From Paenibacillus sp. OVF10 (lineage in GTDB: Bacteria > Bacillota > Bacilli > Paenibacillales > Paenibacillaceae): DNA of 64,000 nucleotides. The position numbers were made by a program, and so were the translations under genes. The stretch spans positions 3,596,001 to 3,660,000 of the forward strand of contig CP094668.1 in assembly GCA_022836915.1 (NCBI GenBank), written 5' to 3'. This document shows, piece by piece, positions 9,757 through 18,580 of the stretch (the first letter of the stretch is position 1; the number at the start of each line of letters is the position of its first letter). The notes beneath the pieces were generated by a model that had not been told where the DNA came from, searched no databases, and was given only the letters and a program-made list of their open reading frames with translations.

Positions 9757-10760
9757 ATGCCCTATACTGCGAGTGAACAACGATATGATGAGATGAAATA
9801 TGTACGTTCCGGCAAATCCGGAATCAGACTGCCGCAAATTGCGCTGGGTTTATGGCAGAACTTTGGTGGCAACCGCACATTGGATATTCAGGAAGAAATG
9901 ATTTTACGTGCCTTTGACCTCGGAATTAATCATTTCGATCTGGCGAATAACTATGGTCCACCTCCAGGATCAGCGGAAGAGAACTTTGGTGTGATTTACA
10001 AAAAACATCTGCGTCCTTACCGGGATGAACTGCTCATTTCGTCGAAGGCAGGTTACCATATGTGGAGTGGACCTTACGGCGAATGGGGTTCCCGCAAAAA
10101 CCTGATTGCCAGTCTGGATCAAAGTCTTGGTCGGATGGGGCTGGACTATGTGGACATTTTCTATCATCACCGTCCAGATCCGGATACACCGTTGGAAGAA
10201 ACGATGACGGCACTGGATCACATCGTGCGGCAAGGTAAAGCTCTGTATGTGGGCTTGTCCAATTATAATGCAGAACAGACGCAAGAAGCGGTAACCATTC
10301 TCCGTCGTCTGGGTACGCCGTGTCTGGTTCATCAGCCAAACTACTCGATGCTGAATCGCTGGATTGAAGACGGTTTGCAAGACGTACTGGATGAGCAGGG
10401 CGTAGGTTCCATTGCGTTCTGTCCACTCGGCCGCGGTCAGTTGACGAATAAATATGTCGATAAGATCAAGGAAGAACGCGCCAATCCAACAGGCAATTTG
10501 AAAAAGAAGCATACACGGACGAACGGATTGCCAAGTTCGATGCGCTTCAGGCAGTTGCCGAGCGAAGAGGGCAGACGATCTCCCAACTGGCTCTGAACTG
10601 GATCTTGCGCGGTAACCGTGTAACCTCAGCACTGATTGGTGCAAGCCGTGTGTCCCAGATTGAAGAAAACGTGGCTGCCCTCCAGGCAGCGGATCTGACA
10701 ACGGAAGAGTTGAATGAGATCGAAAGTATTTTGGACGGAATGGGTAATTATCCGTGGTAA
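9757..10760 (+). CDS. Aldo/keto reductase, YghZ/Kv-beta type (one frameshift)
   Basis: NADPH-dependent aldo/keto reductase of 334 residues after repair of one frameshift. The catalytic tetrad is visible: Asp and Tyr in FDLANNYGPPPGSAE, Lys in ISSKAGYHMW and His in FYHHRPDP. The PPGSAEENFG and GPYGEWGSRKNL stretches match the L-glyceraldehyde-3-phosphate reductase (YghZ) subgroup. The frame is lost in the A-run 10501-10505; one added A gives NLKKEAYTDERIAKF and a normal C terminus ending GMGNYPW. I prefer ATG 9757 to the GTG at 9745. It is divergent from the AraC-type regulator and may be under its control. Physiological substrate unknown. Confidence 0.88.
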
Positions 10761-10825
10761 CATACACAGTATAGCTGTGTGAAAATTATAGTTAGGTAAA
10801 ATTAATTTAATATAAATTAAGAATG

Positions 10826-10863
10826 AAATGGCGCCTACCTGATTATCAGGAGGGCGCCATTTT
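10826..10863 (+). terminator. Intrinsic terminator after aldo/keto reductase
   Basis: AAATGGCGCC pairs with GGGCGCCATTT, with an inner CCTGATTATCAGG hairpin, followed by T residues. Confidence 0.85.
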
Positions 10864-11023
10864 GTATATGTCATTTTCTTTATAGGATAAGATCTATTAT
10901 AATAGTTCATTAATTGACCTATGTTTATTTTTTGGAATGAGCCTAGTTCATAGCACCTGGTCCTAGGATTTAGGGTATAATATATAGAAGCTATACATTT
11001 GAACTACGAAGGAGAGGCTCCAT

Positions 11024-12616
11024 TTGAACTTTGAACAGTGGATTTCGCCTGAAAGCTATAACCTGACATCCGAGATGGAGAATCATCCATCAGACCGGAT
11101 TGCACTTAGATGGCTCAGCGATCAACGAGAATTGGAAGAGATTACGTATGGTGATTTATTCAAGCAGGCGAATCGTCTTGCTGGAGGTTTGCGTGAACTT
11201 GGACTGGAGAAGGGTGACCGGGTGTTGGTCATGGTACCACGCCGGATAATTGCCTATGTCATTTACATTGCTTGTCTGAAATTGGGGATTGCCGTTATTC
11301 CTTCCTCCGAGATGTTACGGGCCAAAGATCTGGAATATCGTCTGCGTCACTCTGAGGCGCGGGCTGTTATTGTATGGTCCGAGACGACCTCGGAAGTGGA
11401 AAAGATGGACGCGGATCTGCCATCACTGGCACATCGAATTGTGGCATCACCTAATGGCGAAGTTGGCGTACCTGCTGAAGGCTGGGTTAATGTGCATGAG
11501 TTAATGCAGAATCAACCCGATGAGATGGCTGCGGTGGAAACACACCGTGATGATACAGCTATTCTTGCTTATACTTCGGGCACAACTGGTAATCCCAAAG
11601 GAGTTGTACATAGCCACGGTTGGGGATATGCTCACCTGCGAATCGCTTCTTCATTATGGCTGGATATTCAACCTTCAGATACCGTGTGGGCAACGGCTGC
11701 ACCTGGCTGGCAAAAATGGATCTGGAGCCCGTTCCTGTCGGTACTCGGAAGAGGCGCGACTGGCCTGGTCTACAATGGATCATTCCAGCCCAAGCGTTAT
11801 CTGGAACTGATGCAGGAACATCAGATTAATGTCCTTTGCTGTACACCAACGGAATATCGGTTGATGGCCAAAGCCGATGATCTTGGACATTATGACCTGT
11901 CCCATCTGCGCAGTGCTGTTTCAGCGGGCGAACCGCTCAATCAGGAAGTCATTGAAATCTTCCAGCGTCACTTCGACCTGACTATTCGAGACGGATATGG
12001 ACAGACCGAGAGCACGTTGTTAATCGGCAGTCTCAAGGATGCGCCTGTACGCATTGGCTCTATGGGTCAGTCGATTACACCTGGATTGATTGAAATTATT
12101 GACGAAGAGGGACAACCTGTTCCTGCGGGTGAAGTAGGAGATATCGCGGTACACAAAGAGATGCCAGCTTTGTTCAAGTCCTATTATCAGGATGAGGGAC
12201 GGAAGGAAGCCAGTCAGCGTGGCGATTATTTTGTAACAGGGGACCGTGCACGTAAAGACGAAGAAGGTTACTTCTGGTTTGAAGGCCGCAGTGACGATAT
12301 CATCATCAGTTCGGGTTACACCATTGGACCATTCGAAGTGGAAGAAGCACTCATGAAACACGCCAGTGTGAAGGAATGCGCGGTGGTTGCAAGTCCGGAT
12401 GAGATCCGCGGTAATGTGGTGAAAGCATTTGTCGTACTGCGAGATGATTCGCTGGCTTCACCAGAACTGATGCGTGAATTGCAGCACCACGTCAAGGAAA
12501 TCACAGCACCTTATAAATATCCACGTAAGATCGAATTTGTTACGGATCTGCCGAAGACCAACTCTGGTAAAATCCGCAGGATTGAGTTACGCGAACAAGA
12601 AAAACGAAATGTATAG
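11024..12616 (+). CDS. Acyl-CoA synthetase (AMP-forming), MbcS/AcsM-like
   Basis: A 530-residue adenylate-forming ligase that activates a carboxylic acid with ATP and CoA. Visible motifs: the P-loop YTSGTTGNPKGVVH (near residue 188), the DGYGQTES motif of the acyl-adenylate site, the hinge GRSDDIIISSGYTIGP and the C-terminal catalytic Lys in TNSGKIRR. Overall resemblance is to the acetyl-CoA synthetase-like MbcS/AcsM group acting on medium or branched short acyl chains, e.g. Bacillus YtcI. Start is TTG 11024 after GGAGAGG. A -10 element TATAAT lies at 10976-10981. Not linked to a recognisable pathway here. Confidence 0.88.
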   Translation: MNFEQWISPESYNLTSEMENHPSDRIALRWLSDQRELEEITYGDLFKQANRLAGGLRELGLEKGDRVLVMVPRRIIAYVIYIACLKLGIAVIPSSEMLRAKDLEYRLRHSEARAVIVWSETTSEVEKMDADLPSLAHRIVASPNGEVGVPAEGWVNVHELMQNQPDEMAAVETHRDDTAILAYTSGTTGNPKGVVHSHGWGYAHLRIASSLWLDIQPSDTVWATAAPGWQKWIWSPFLSVLGRGATGLVYNGSFQPKRYLELMQEHQINVLCCTPTEYRLMAKADDLGHYDLSHLRSAVSAGEPLNQEVIEIFQRHFDLTIRDGYGQTESTLLIGSLKDAPVRIGSMGQSITPGLIEIIDEEGQPVPAGEVGDIAVHKEMPALFKSYYQDEGRKEASQRGDYFVTGDRARKDEEGYFWFEGRSDDIIISSGYTIGPFEVEEALMKHASVKECAVVASPDEIRGNVVKAFVVLRDDSLASPELMRELQHHVKEITAPYKYPRKIEFVTDLPKTNSGKIRRIELREQEKRNV

Positions 12617-12857
12617 ATCATTTTGTATAGATGAAATTTTGCAAATTGATCATGCGTAGTGAAAGAGAAGGAATCGATTCTGAAGAAGCGATAGCGTTCT
12701 TATTTGTCTCCTAATTTTAACCTTTGAAAAATACGATGAAGAAAATTTGGGGACAACGACGATCTAAAGAACGATCCTTCGCTGTAACGGCCACTCAACA
12801 GAGTCCAAGTCATTTGCAATCCATGTCATAATATATGAAACAGGAGTGAATACAACC
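12617..12857. other. Intergenic region with long imperfect inverted repeat
   Basis: Arms at about 12684-12711 and 12749-12784 share AGCGATAGCGTTCTT...GTCTCC against the complement of GGGGACAACG...AAGAACGATCCTTCGCT, separated by about 40 AT-rich bases. It lacks a following T-run, so it is not an ordinary terminator; its size and form resemble palindromic intergenic repeats. No second copy was found in this window. The aminopeptidase promoter should lie at 12820-12840 (CATAATATATG). Confidence 0.4.
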
Positions 12858-14101
12858 ATGAGTCAATTTGAACAAACCTTTGAAAAGTCATTGGAACAAT
12901 ACGCAGAACTGGTTGTCAAAGTCGGCGTGAATATTCAAAAAGGACAGGATCTGCTCGTCACTGCACCCATCGAAACGCTTGAATTCACACGTCTGATTGT
13001 GCAAAAGCCTATGCGGCTGGTGCCAATTATGTACAAGTGGACTTTGATGACGACAACATTACCCGCAGTCGTTTTGAACATGGCTCCAATGACAGCTTTG
13101 ACTACTATCCAGCCTGGAAAGCGGATATGATGGAAAAGTTTGCAGAAGCAGGCGGCGCTACCCTTACGATCAAAGTTCCAGATCCTGAACTGTATAACGG
13201 AATTGACTCCGATAGTGTTTCCCGTGCTACTAAGGCAGCTGCACATGCACGTCGGGGATATGCTAAGTATACACGTAATCATGAAATTAGCTGGTGTCTG
13301 ATCAAAGCACCGACCAAGGCTTGGGCGAACAAAGTGTTTGCCGACATCCCGGAAGAAGACCGAATCAACGTGATGTGGGAAACCATCTTCAAAATGAACC
13401 GTGTAGATGGCGGAGACGCCGTACAAAATTGGAGAGAACATCTGGATACCCTGAATACCATGAGTGATCTCCTGAATAAAAAGAACTATAAGAGCCTGCA
13501 TTACCGTGCGCCAGGTACAGACCTGAAAATTGAATTGGTCCACAACCACATCTGGGGTGGCGGTGGTAGCGAAAATAAACAAGGTGTATACACGGTCGCG
13601 AATATGCCAACTGAAGAAGTATTCACCATGCCTAAGCGCAGTGGAGTGAATGGATATGTCAGCAGTACCATGCCTTTGAACCTGAATGGACAGCTGGTAG
13701 ACCAGATGAGAATCACATTCAAGGATGGACAGGTTGTAGCGTTTACGGCAGCATCCGGTGAAGAGCATTTGAAGAACCTGTTTGCCACCGATGAAGGAGC
13801 ACGTTATCTGGGTGAAGTGGCACTCGTACCACATGACTCTCCGATCTCCAACCTGAATCGCATTTTCTACAATACGGGTATTGATGAAAATGCATCCTGC
13901 CATTTGGCTGTGGGCAGTGCATATCCATTCAACATGAAAGATGGCACAACGATGTCGAACGAAGAGTTGCTGAAGCATGAGTGCAATGTGAGTTTGACCC
14001 ACGTTGATTTCATGATCGGTTCCGCAGAGCTGGATATCGATGGTGAGTTACAGGATGGTACAATCGAGCCGGTATTCCGTAAAGGCAACTGGGCATTTTA
14101 A
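12858..14101 (+). CDS. M29-family aminopeptidase, AmpS/PepS-like (one frameshift)
   Basis: A metal-dependent leucyl-type aminopeptidase of 414 residues after repair, the usual family length. Typical M29 segments are visible: FEKSLEQYAELVVKVGVNIQKGQ at the N terminus, WENTFKMNRVDG-like helix, the metal-site regions VAFTAASGEEHL, GARYLGEVALVPHDSPI, ENASCHLAVGSAYP and HVDFMIGSAELDIDG. The start ATG 12858 follows CAGGAG. The frame breaks in AAAAGCC around 13002-13009, where one base more gives VQKAYAAGANYVQVDF. The intact remainder argues for a sequence error. Cytosolic peptide turnover is the expected role. Confidence 0.88.
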
Positions 14102-14119
14102 TTTCTAAACTAGTTATCT

Positions 14120-14339
14120 AAGTTGAACTAAAGATTATTTACACTGACACTACGATGACAGAATAACCTTCCAATCGCTGTTATCCCCAGATTTTTTGAT
14201 TCCCTTTTCTCCAGGGAAAAATCCGTGGATAGCATATGCTTCCTATGCAGCTTTCTTTCAGAAAGCTTTTAGGCGAACGCTTCGCTTTTTCAGGTTTTTT
14301 CTGTCCTCTCCGTTATCGTGTAAATGATTAGTTCAACTT
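14120..14339. repeat. Structured intergenic repeat, copy 1, with terminal inverted repeats
   Basis: A 220-base element bounded by AAGTTGAACTAA (14120-14131) and its complement TTAGTTCAACTT (14328-14339), extended inward by ATTATTTACAC versus GTGTAAATGAT. Inside, ACGATGACAGAATAACC near the left end pairs with GGTTTTTTCTGTC...ATCGT near the right end, so the whole unit can fold on itself. The blocks 14148-14203 and 14271-14339 are almost identical to copy 2 at 18271-18447, while the middle differs. It lies between the convergent aminopeptidase and GyrI-like genes. No ORF; a non-autonomous mobile element or structured RNA is possible. Confidence 0.75.
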
Positions 14340-14416
14340 AAATAGTAAAAGTAATAGTATTAAACAAGAAAGTGACTTCAATCTGAAGTCACTTTTTTGT
14401 TTCCTCGTAACGTGGA

Positions 14417-14875
14417 TTACACGGGTCTTACAGGCACACATATTTCGCAATAATGCTGATTGAGCAGTGCCCAACGATATCGTTCTATAACCGGCTTGTT
14501 GTCCATCAGATAACCACTTGTTTGTAAATGAGGGATGATGATGTTCCATGTCTGCTGAATAGCTTCTGCCGTATGTCTCACCTTACAGATGAGATAATCT
14601 CCACCTGATAGCTCGCCAATCTCAACAAACTCATCTTCCAGACGTTCAGATTCAGTGATAACAATACAGGCATCATATCTACATTTTTCGGGCGGTGTGG
14701 TAGTTGGGTCATCTTGGGGTATGCCCAGTAATGTTGCTGATTCATGAAGCAATTGGTTTTTGTCTGCCCATTGTTTCAGCGTATTCATCGCTTGAGCATT
14801 GGCTGGACCGTAAGGACCAACCTGTCGAACATAGGCGAGACGATATGACGGGAGGTTTTCGATATACATTTCCAT
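14417..14875 (-). CDS. GyrI-like small-molecule-binding domain protein
   Basis: A 152-residue single-domain protein of the GyrI-like/AraC-effector-binding family (Pfam GyrI-like). Family signs are the start with YRLAYVRQVGPYG, the central CRYDACIVI and the GGDYLICKVRHTAEAIQQTW segment. No DNA-binding domain is attached. Relatives bind drugs or other small hydrophobic molecules, act as hydrolases of toxic compounds in some cases, or inhibit gyrase in Escherichia coli. Function here is not determinable. AGAGAGGAAGA precedes the ATG on the minus strand. Confidence 0.8.
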   Translation of the reverse strand: MEMYIENLPSYRLAYVRQVGPYGPANAQAMNTLKQWADKNQLLHESATLLGIPQDDPTTTPPEKCRYDACIVITESERLEDEFVEIGELSGGDYLICKVRHTAEAIQQTWNIIIPHLQTSGYLMDNKPVIERYRWALLNQHYCEICVPVRPV

Positions 14876-15039
14876 GAAAATCTTCCTCTCTGTACGATTT
14901 CTCTTACAAGTTGGATGCTAACATGGTATAAAAGAATTTGCTTAAGTAATTGTTGAATCCCGGCGACGAAACTCATAGAATAGGGATAATATGTTGGAAG
15001 ACTGTTCCATAGAGCAAAACGAGAGGGGAGGCGTTAGAC

Positions 15040-16200
15040 ATGGATATTACTTATGCCTTCACGGATGAACGTTTCAGGCAAGTTGTGTTGGATCGTTTTT
15101 GTGATCAGCGGGCTTTCATTCAGGAGAGTGACGTTTGTGAGGTTGAGATATTGCAACTTTCCAATCACAATATTAGCAATCTTGATGGAATCGAGTATTT
15201 CAGGGGTCTTCAAGAGCTGGATTGTGCCTATAATCAATTGACCGGTCTGGATCTTACTCAGAATCACAAGCTGAGGACGTTACGTTGCAGAGAGAATCAG
15301 CTTCTAACACTGGACCTCCGTTCCAATTCGGAATTGCAAGTGCTGGATTGCAGTTTTAATCGACTTCGAAAATTAGATCTTTCTTATAATTCCAAACTTA
15401 TAACGGTGGAGTGTAATTGGAATATGTTGTCGGAGCTGGCTTCGGAGCACCTTGAGCAGTTGGAGGAACTTAGTTGCAGTTATAACGCTCTTTTCTCACT
15501 TGAACTTGAACAGAATAAGCAACTGCGGCGACTTGATTGCGCCAACAATTACATGCTGGAACTTGATGTAACAGGTTGTCCAAACTTGATTGAACTTCGC
15601 TGTAATCACAATCATATCAAACAGTTGGATTTTCGTTCAAATATGGTTTTAGAAAGTGTCCGTTGTTTTAACAACCATATAAGGGAGCTGGATATTCGCA
15701 ATAACGTACAACTAAGAGAGTTGTACTGTTCCGAGAACAAATTAACCAAGTTGGATTATAGCGCTAATCCCAAGCTGGAGAGACTGCAATATGCAGACAA
15801 TCTGATTTTTGAATCCGATCATGAAGTTCAGGGGATGGGTGTGTTTCAGTATGACGCATCGATGTCCAACTATCAGATGCACTTACATATTCAGGATAAA
15901 GAACTGGTAGTCACTGCACAGGTTTCAACCAAGATAGAGATGGAAGCCCTATCCCCATATATGGAAGAGACGTGGAAACGGTGGGACATGCTTGGTGAGC
16001 AGGCGCTTAAAACTATTGCCGAGGCTCATCCGGACGAAGATATCAATGAATTGATTTTGGCTGATGTAGAATTTCAGGGAGATCAATACCTCCGATTGGG
16101 TTATGATGCGGGGGATACACCTGCTGGTCGACTATACATATATGCGGAGTTTGACGATGAATTTCACATGTTGGATACGTTGATCTATGAAACGTATTAA
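15040..16200 (+). CDS. Cytosolic leucine-rich repeat protein
   Basis: A 386-residue protein without signal peptide or membrane segment. Residues about 35-270 are some eleven leucine-rich repeats of 20-22 residues with the pattern L..LDC..N.L..LDL..N..L, e.g. LQELDCAYNQLTGLDL and LQVLDCSFNRLRKLDL; many repeats carry a Cys at the same position. The last 115 residues form a non-repeat domain rich in acidic and aromatic residues (MLDTLIYETY end) that I do not recognise. Bacterial LRR proteins of this kind usually mediate protein binding; a partner is not evident. GAGGGGAGG lies 12 bases before the ATG and a terminator follows directly. Confidence 0.8.
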   Translation: MDITYAFTDERFRQVVLDRFCDQRAFIQESDVCEVEILQLSNHNISNLDGIEYFRGLQELDCAYNQLTGLDLTQNHKLRTLRCRENQLLTLDLRSNSELQVLDCSFNRLRKLDLSYNSKLITVECNWNMLSELASEHLEQLEELSCSYNALFSLELEQNKQLRRLDCANNYMLELDVTGCPNLIELRCNHNHIKQLDFRSNMVLESVRCFNNHIRELDIRNNVQLRELYCSENKLTKLDYSANPKLERLQYADNLIFESDHEVQGMGVFQYDASMSNYQMHLHIQDKELVVTAQVSTKIEMEALSPYMEETWKRWDMLGEQALKTIAEAHPDEDINELILADVEFQGDQYLRLGYDAGDTPAGRLYIYAEFDDEFHMLDTLIYETY

Positions 16201-16225
16201 AGCCACGAGATCGTGGCTTTTTTGC
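16198..16225. terminator. Terminator between LRR and nitroreductase genes
   Basis: AAAGCCACGA-GA-TCGTGGCTTT followed by TTTT on the plus strand. It also begins at the LRR stop codon and serves the convergent gene pair. Confidence 0.85.
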
Positions 16226-16248
16226 TTTGTCATTTAACTACTTTTATG

Positions 16249-16881
16249 TTATTCAGCGTGCATTTTGTTGAAGCTAACATATTCGTTAATCGGTTTACGG
16301 TAACCGCGTGGGCGCTGTTTGGCTTCCGACTTTTTGCCAATGGTGATCAGCATAACCGGTACGTAATGGTTAGGGATTTCCAAACTCCGTTGCAGTTCTT
16401 CCGAGTCAAAGCCAATCATTGGACAAGTGTCCCAACCGCGATCCTGAGCGATCAACATCAATTGCATGGCAGACAGGCTGGCATTGCGAATCGCATCCTC
16501 ACGTTGGAAGAATCTGCCCCGAGATTCGTAAAATTCAGTGACACTTTGGGATTCCTGCTCGTATTGGAACGGAGTAAGAGCGCCCAGGTTCAACAAGCCT
16601 TCGTTAATAGTTCGGATATGATGATGCGCGTTGACGTCGCCCAATACCACGATGACCGCAGAAGCTGTTTTTACCTTATATTGCTGGGAAGCTTCATAGA
16701 CTTTCTCTTTCTGTTCCTCGTCTTTAATCACAAGATAGTGCGTGTGTTGCAGGTTAAAGGCAGATGGTGCAAATTTGTTCAGGGCAAACATTTCTTGCAG
16801 TTCCGAATCCGAAATTTCAATTCCTTCTTCAAAAATAACGGCCGATCTACGGTTTTTGACTAGATTCTCCAACTCACTCAT
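16249..16881 (-). CDS. Nitroreductase-family oxidoreductase (YodC/MhqN-like)
   Basis: A 210-residue FMN-dependent NAD(P)H oxidoreductase. Family segments: the start LVKNRRSAVIFEEG (the RRS motif that contacts FMN phosphate), ELQEMFALNKFAPSAFNLQ (the substrate-site SxxN) and the C-terminal GWDTCPMIGFDSEELQRSL. Length and these motifs fit Bacillus YodC/MhqN, which are induced by quinones and nitro compounds. It stands alone, convergent with the LRR gene. The reaction is reduction of nitroaromatics or quinones in vitro; the physiological substrate is unknown. Confidence 0.85.
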   Translation of the reverse strand: MSELENLVKNRRSAVIFEEGIEISDSELQEMFALNKFAPSAFNLQHTHYLVIKDEEQKEKVYEASQQYKVKTASAVIVVLGDVNAHHHIRTINEGLLNLGALTPFQYEQESQSVTEFYESRGRFFQREDAIRNASLSAMQLMLIAQDRGWDTCPMIGFDSEELQRSLEIPNHYVPVMLITIGKKSEAKQRPRGYRKPINEYVSFNKMHAE

Positions 16882-17011
16882 GGTAGTTTCCCTCGCTTAT
16901 GTATGATTTATAAACTGACTATAACACACTTAGTTACTTTATGTAAGTATTATTTTAGAATAAGACAAGGATTGTCTGCCATACGCTAAAATAAAACACT
17001 AGAGGTGATTC

Positions 17012-17251
17012 ATGAAAGCATTGATCGCAAGGTATATGGGAGGACATGACCCTCATGAATTTCGGGTATATGTGATCCAATCATCGACGTTAAAACGTTT
17101 TGTAGTAGTGGAGATTATTCTAGGCCCTATCGTGTACAATGTCGCACTTTATTTGTGCCATAATGCAATACTTGCTGGAGTAGGCTCTTGGGCTGGAACA
17201 GAAGGTCTGAAGAGACTGCCACTGGTCTTTAGAAGAATCGTTGGGACATGA
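17012..17251 (+). CDS. Small hypothetical protein (79 aa)
   Basis: An open frame with a good ribosome site (AGAGGTGA, 5 bases before ATG) and independent position between two minus-strand genes. The middle contains a hydrophobic stretch (about residues 30-55, VVVEIILGPIVYNVALYL) that may be a membrane helix. I recognise no family. A hairpin resembling a terminator (GGAGAGGGCC/GGCCCC..TCTCC) follows at about 17279-17310. It could be real or chance. Confidence 0.4.
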   Translation: MKALIARYMGGHDPHEFRVYVIQSSTLKRFVVVEIILGPIVYNVALYLCHNAILAGVGSWAGTEGLKRLPLVFRRIVGT

Positions 17252-17385
17252 TGAAGTGGGTAAATGAAAGACTGAAGCAGGAGAGGGCCAGTTGCGGCCC
17301 CATCTTCTCCTTCAGCCATGTTATCTATAGTCACGCATCTTTTATCTGATCTAATAACTGTCGAAGCTTTGGGTTCAAACCTGCC

Positions 17386-18159
17386 TTATTTGGCACGTTC
17401 CAAATACTGCTCGAGCGTAAGTTTCTGGTTGGTAATCTCACCAGCAATATATACCCCTACATAACGTACATGCCATGGCTCATAGGAGTAACCAGTCAAT
17501 TTCTCCTGATCTTTGCCATAACGGATGATGAATCCGTACTTGTGGGCATTGGCTTTCAGCCATTTGCCTTCTTTGGTGTTGCCGAAGCTTTGTTGAAGAT
17601 CATAACCAGCCGAAGCGCTGGAGATATCCATGGCTAGACCAGTCTGATGTTCGCTTTGTCCTGGCCGAGCACTTGTTTTATTGGCAACAGCTTCACCTTT
17701 GATGCTGGCATTACGGTCAAAGATTGATTTCTGGGTCGCATAAGAGCGATAGCCAGACACCGCTTTGATATCGATGCCGTCTTTTTTGGCAGCCGCAAAT
17801 AATTTTTCAATCGCGGTTGCAGCCACTTTACGCATTTGTTTCTTCGGACTGGAGCCTGAGAAGCTAAAAGGAATATTAGGTACAACCAAATCTTGAGGTG
17901 CATAAGTTGAAGGCAGATTTCTCTTTTTATTGACAAGTACAACTGTACTGGACACATTGGTCACGGTTGCCACATTTTTGATGGTTTTGATCGTACGACC
18001 AGGTGCATTATCATGCAGAAATTGAGTGAAGCTAGAGCTTGCAGCAGACGCGACGGGATTCAGGCTTGAAGTGATAGGAAACGTAGTAAAAGCAGAACCT
18101 GCTACAACAGAGCCTACGAGAATTGTAGATATGATGGATTTACGAGTAAAAGATTTCAT
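17386..18159 (-). CDS. Secreted D-alanyl-D-alanine carboxypeptidase, VanY/M15B type
   Basis: A 257-residue exported zinc peptidase. The N terminus is a signal peptide (KSFTRKSIISTILVGSVVAGS, cleavage near ASA about residue 40). The VanY domain carries the M15 zinc motif SEHQTGLAMD (His and Asp ligands) and EPWHVRYVG (catalytic Glu and third zinc His). The SGYRSYATQKSIF segment is also characteristic. It trims the terminal D-Ala from peptidoglycan stem peptides. GAGGAGG precedes the ATG on the minus strand. No vancomycin-resistance genes are adjacent, so a housekeeping wall-remodelling role is likely. Confidence 0.9.
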   Translation of the reverse strand: MKSFTRKSIISTILVGSVVAGSAFTTFPITSSLNPVASAASSSFTQFLHDNAPGRTIKTIKNVATVTNVSSTVVLVNKKRNLPSTYAPQDLVVPNIPFSFSGSSPKKQMRKVAATAIEKLFAAAKKDGIDIKAVSGYRSYATQKSIFDRNASIKGEAVANKTSARPGQSEHQTGLAMDISSASAGYDLQQSFGNTKEGKWLKANAHKYGFIIRYGKDQEKLTGYSYEPWHVRYVGVYIAGEITNQKLTLEQYLERAK

Positions 18160-18270
18160 GATGTGTGTTCCTCCTCGGATTATATGAATCTATATACCGA
18201 GTATACTAGAGGATTATATCCATAGGTTCTCCAATTGTTTCCGAGTTGTAAACAAAGTTTGCTATAAAAT

Positions 18271-18447
18271 CTAACTAGAGGGTATTTACCGTGCCACTTC
18301 GATGACAGAACAACCTTCCGATCGCTGTTATCCCCAGATTTTTTGATTCAATTTTATAATGGTGAAAATCTTAGGATAAAGGCGAACACTTCGTTTCTTC
18401 AGGTTTTTTCTGTCCTCTCCGTTTCGTGCAAATGTTTAGTTCATCTT
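18271..18447. repeat. Structured intergenic repeat, copy 2
   Basis: Shares two long blocks with copy 1 at 14120-14339: the block starting CACTTCGATGACAGAA (50 bases, three differences) and the block GGCGAAC...TTAGTTCATCTT (about 70 bases, seven or eight differences). The middle is shorter and unrelated. The left inverted end is degenerate (GGTATTTACC remains) but the inner pairing GACAGAACAACC with GGTTTTTTCTGTC is kept. It lies upstream of the carboxypeptidase gene and downstream of the HesB-like gene. Confidence 0.75.
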
Positions 18448-18497
18448 TTATAGAGTCTTTTTGCAACGCTGATAGAGGCATATAAAGAAAAGAACGT

Positions 18498-18533
18498 TAA
18501 AAAAGCCGTTGCATTAGATGCAACGGCTTTTGA
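18498..18533. terminator. Bidirectional terminator after HesB-like gene
   Basis: AAAAGCCGTTGCAT-TAG-ATGCAACGGCTTTT with A and T runs on both sides. Confidence 0.85.
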
Positions 18534-18580
18534 TGTGAAGAAAGATAATGCTAGATTACTTCAAGTAAGCTGGGACTGTA

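Noticed and set aside
12935..14002. Long 355-codon minus-strand frame within the aminopeptidase gene
   Set aside because: Antisense shadow of a conserved gene; amino-acid content is unlike a real protein and no ribosome site is present.
15034..15267. Minus-strand frame inside the LRR gene
   Set aside because: Repeat-rich antisense frame created by the LRR periodicity; no ribosome site.
16213..16863. Plus-strand 216-codon frame opposite the nitroreductase
   Set aside because: Antisense shadow; the nitroreductase on the minus strand has clear family motifs.
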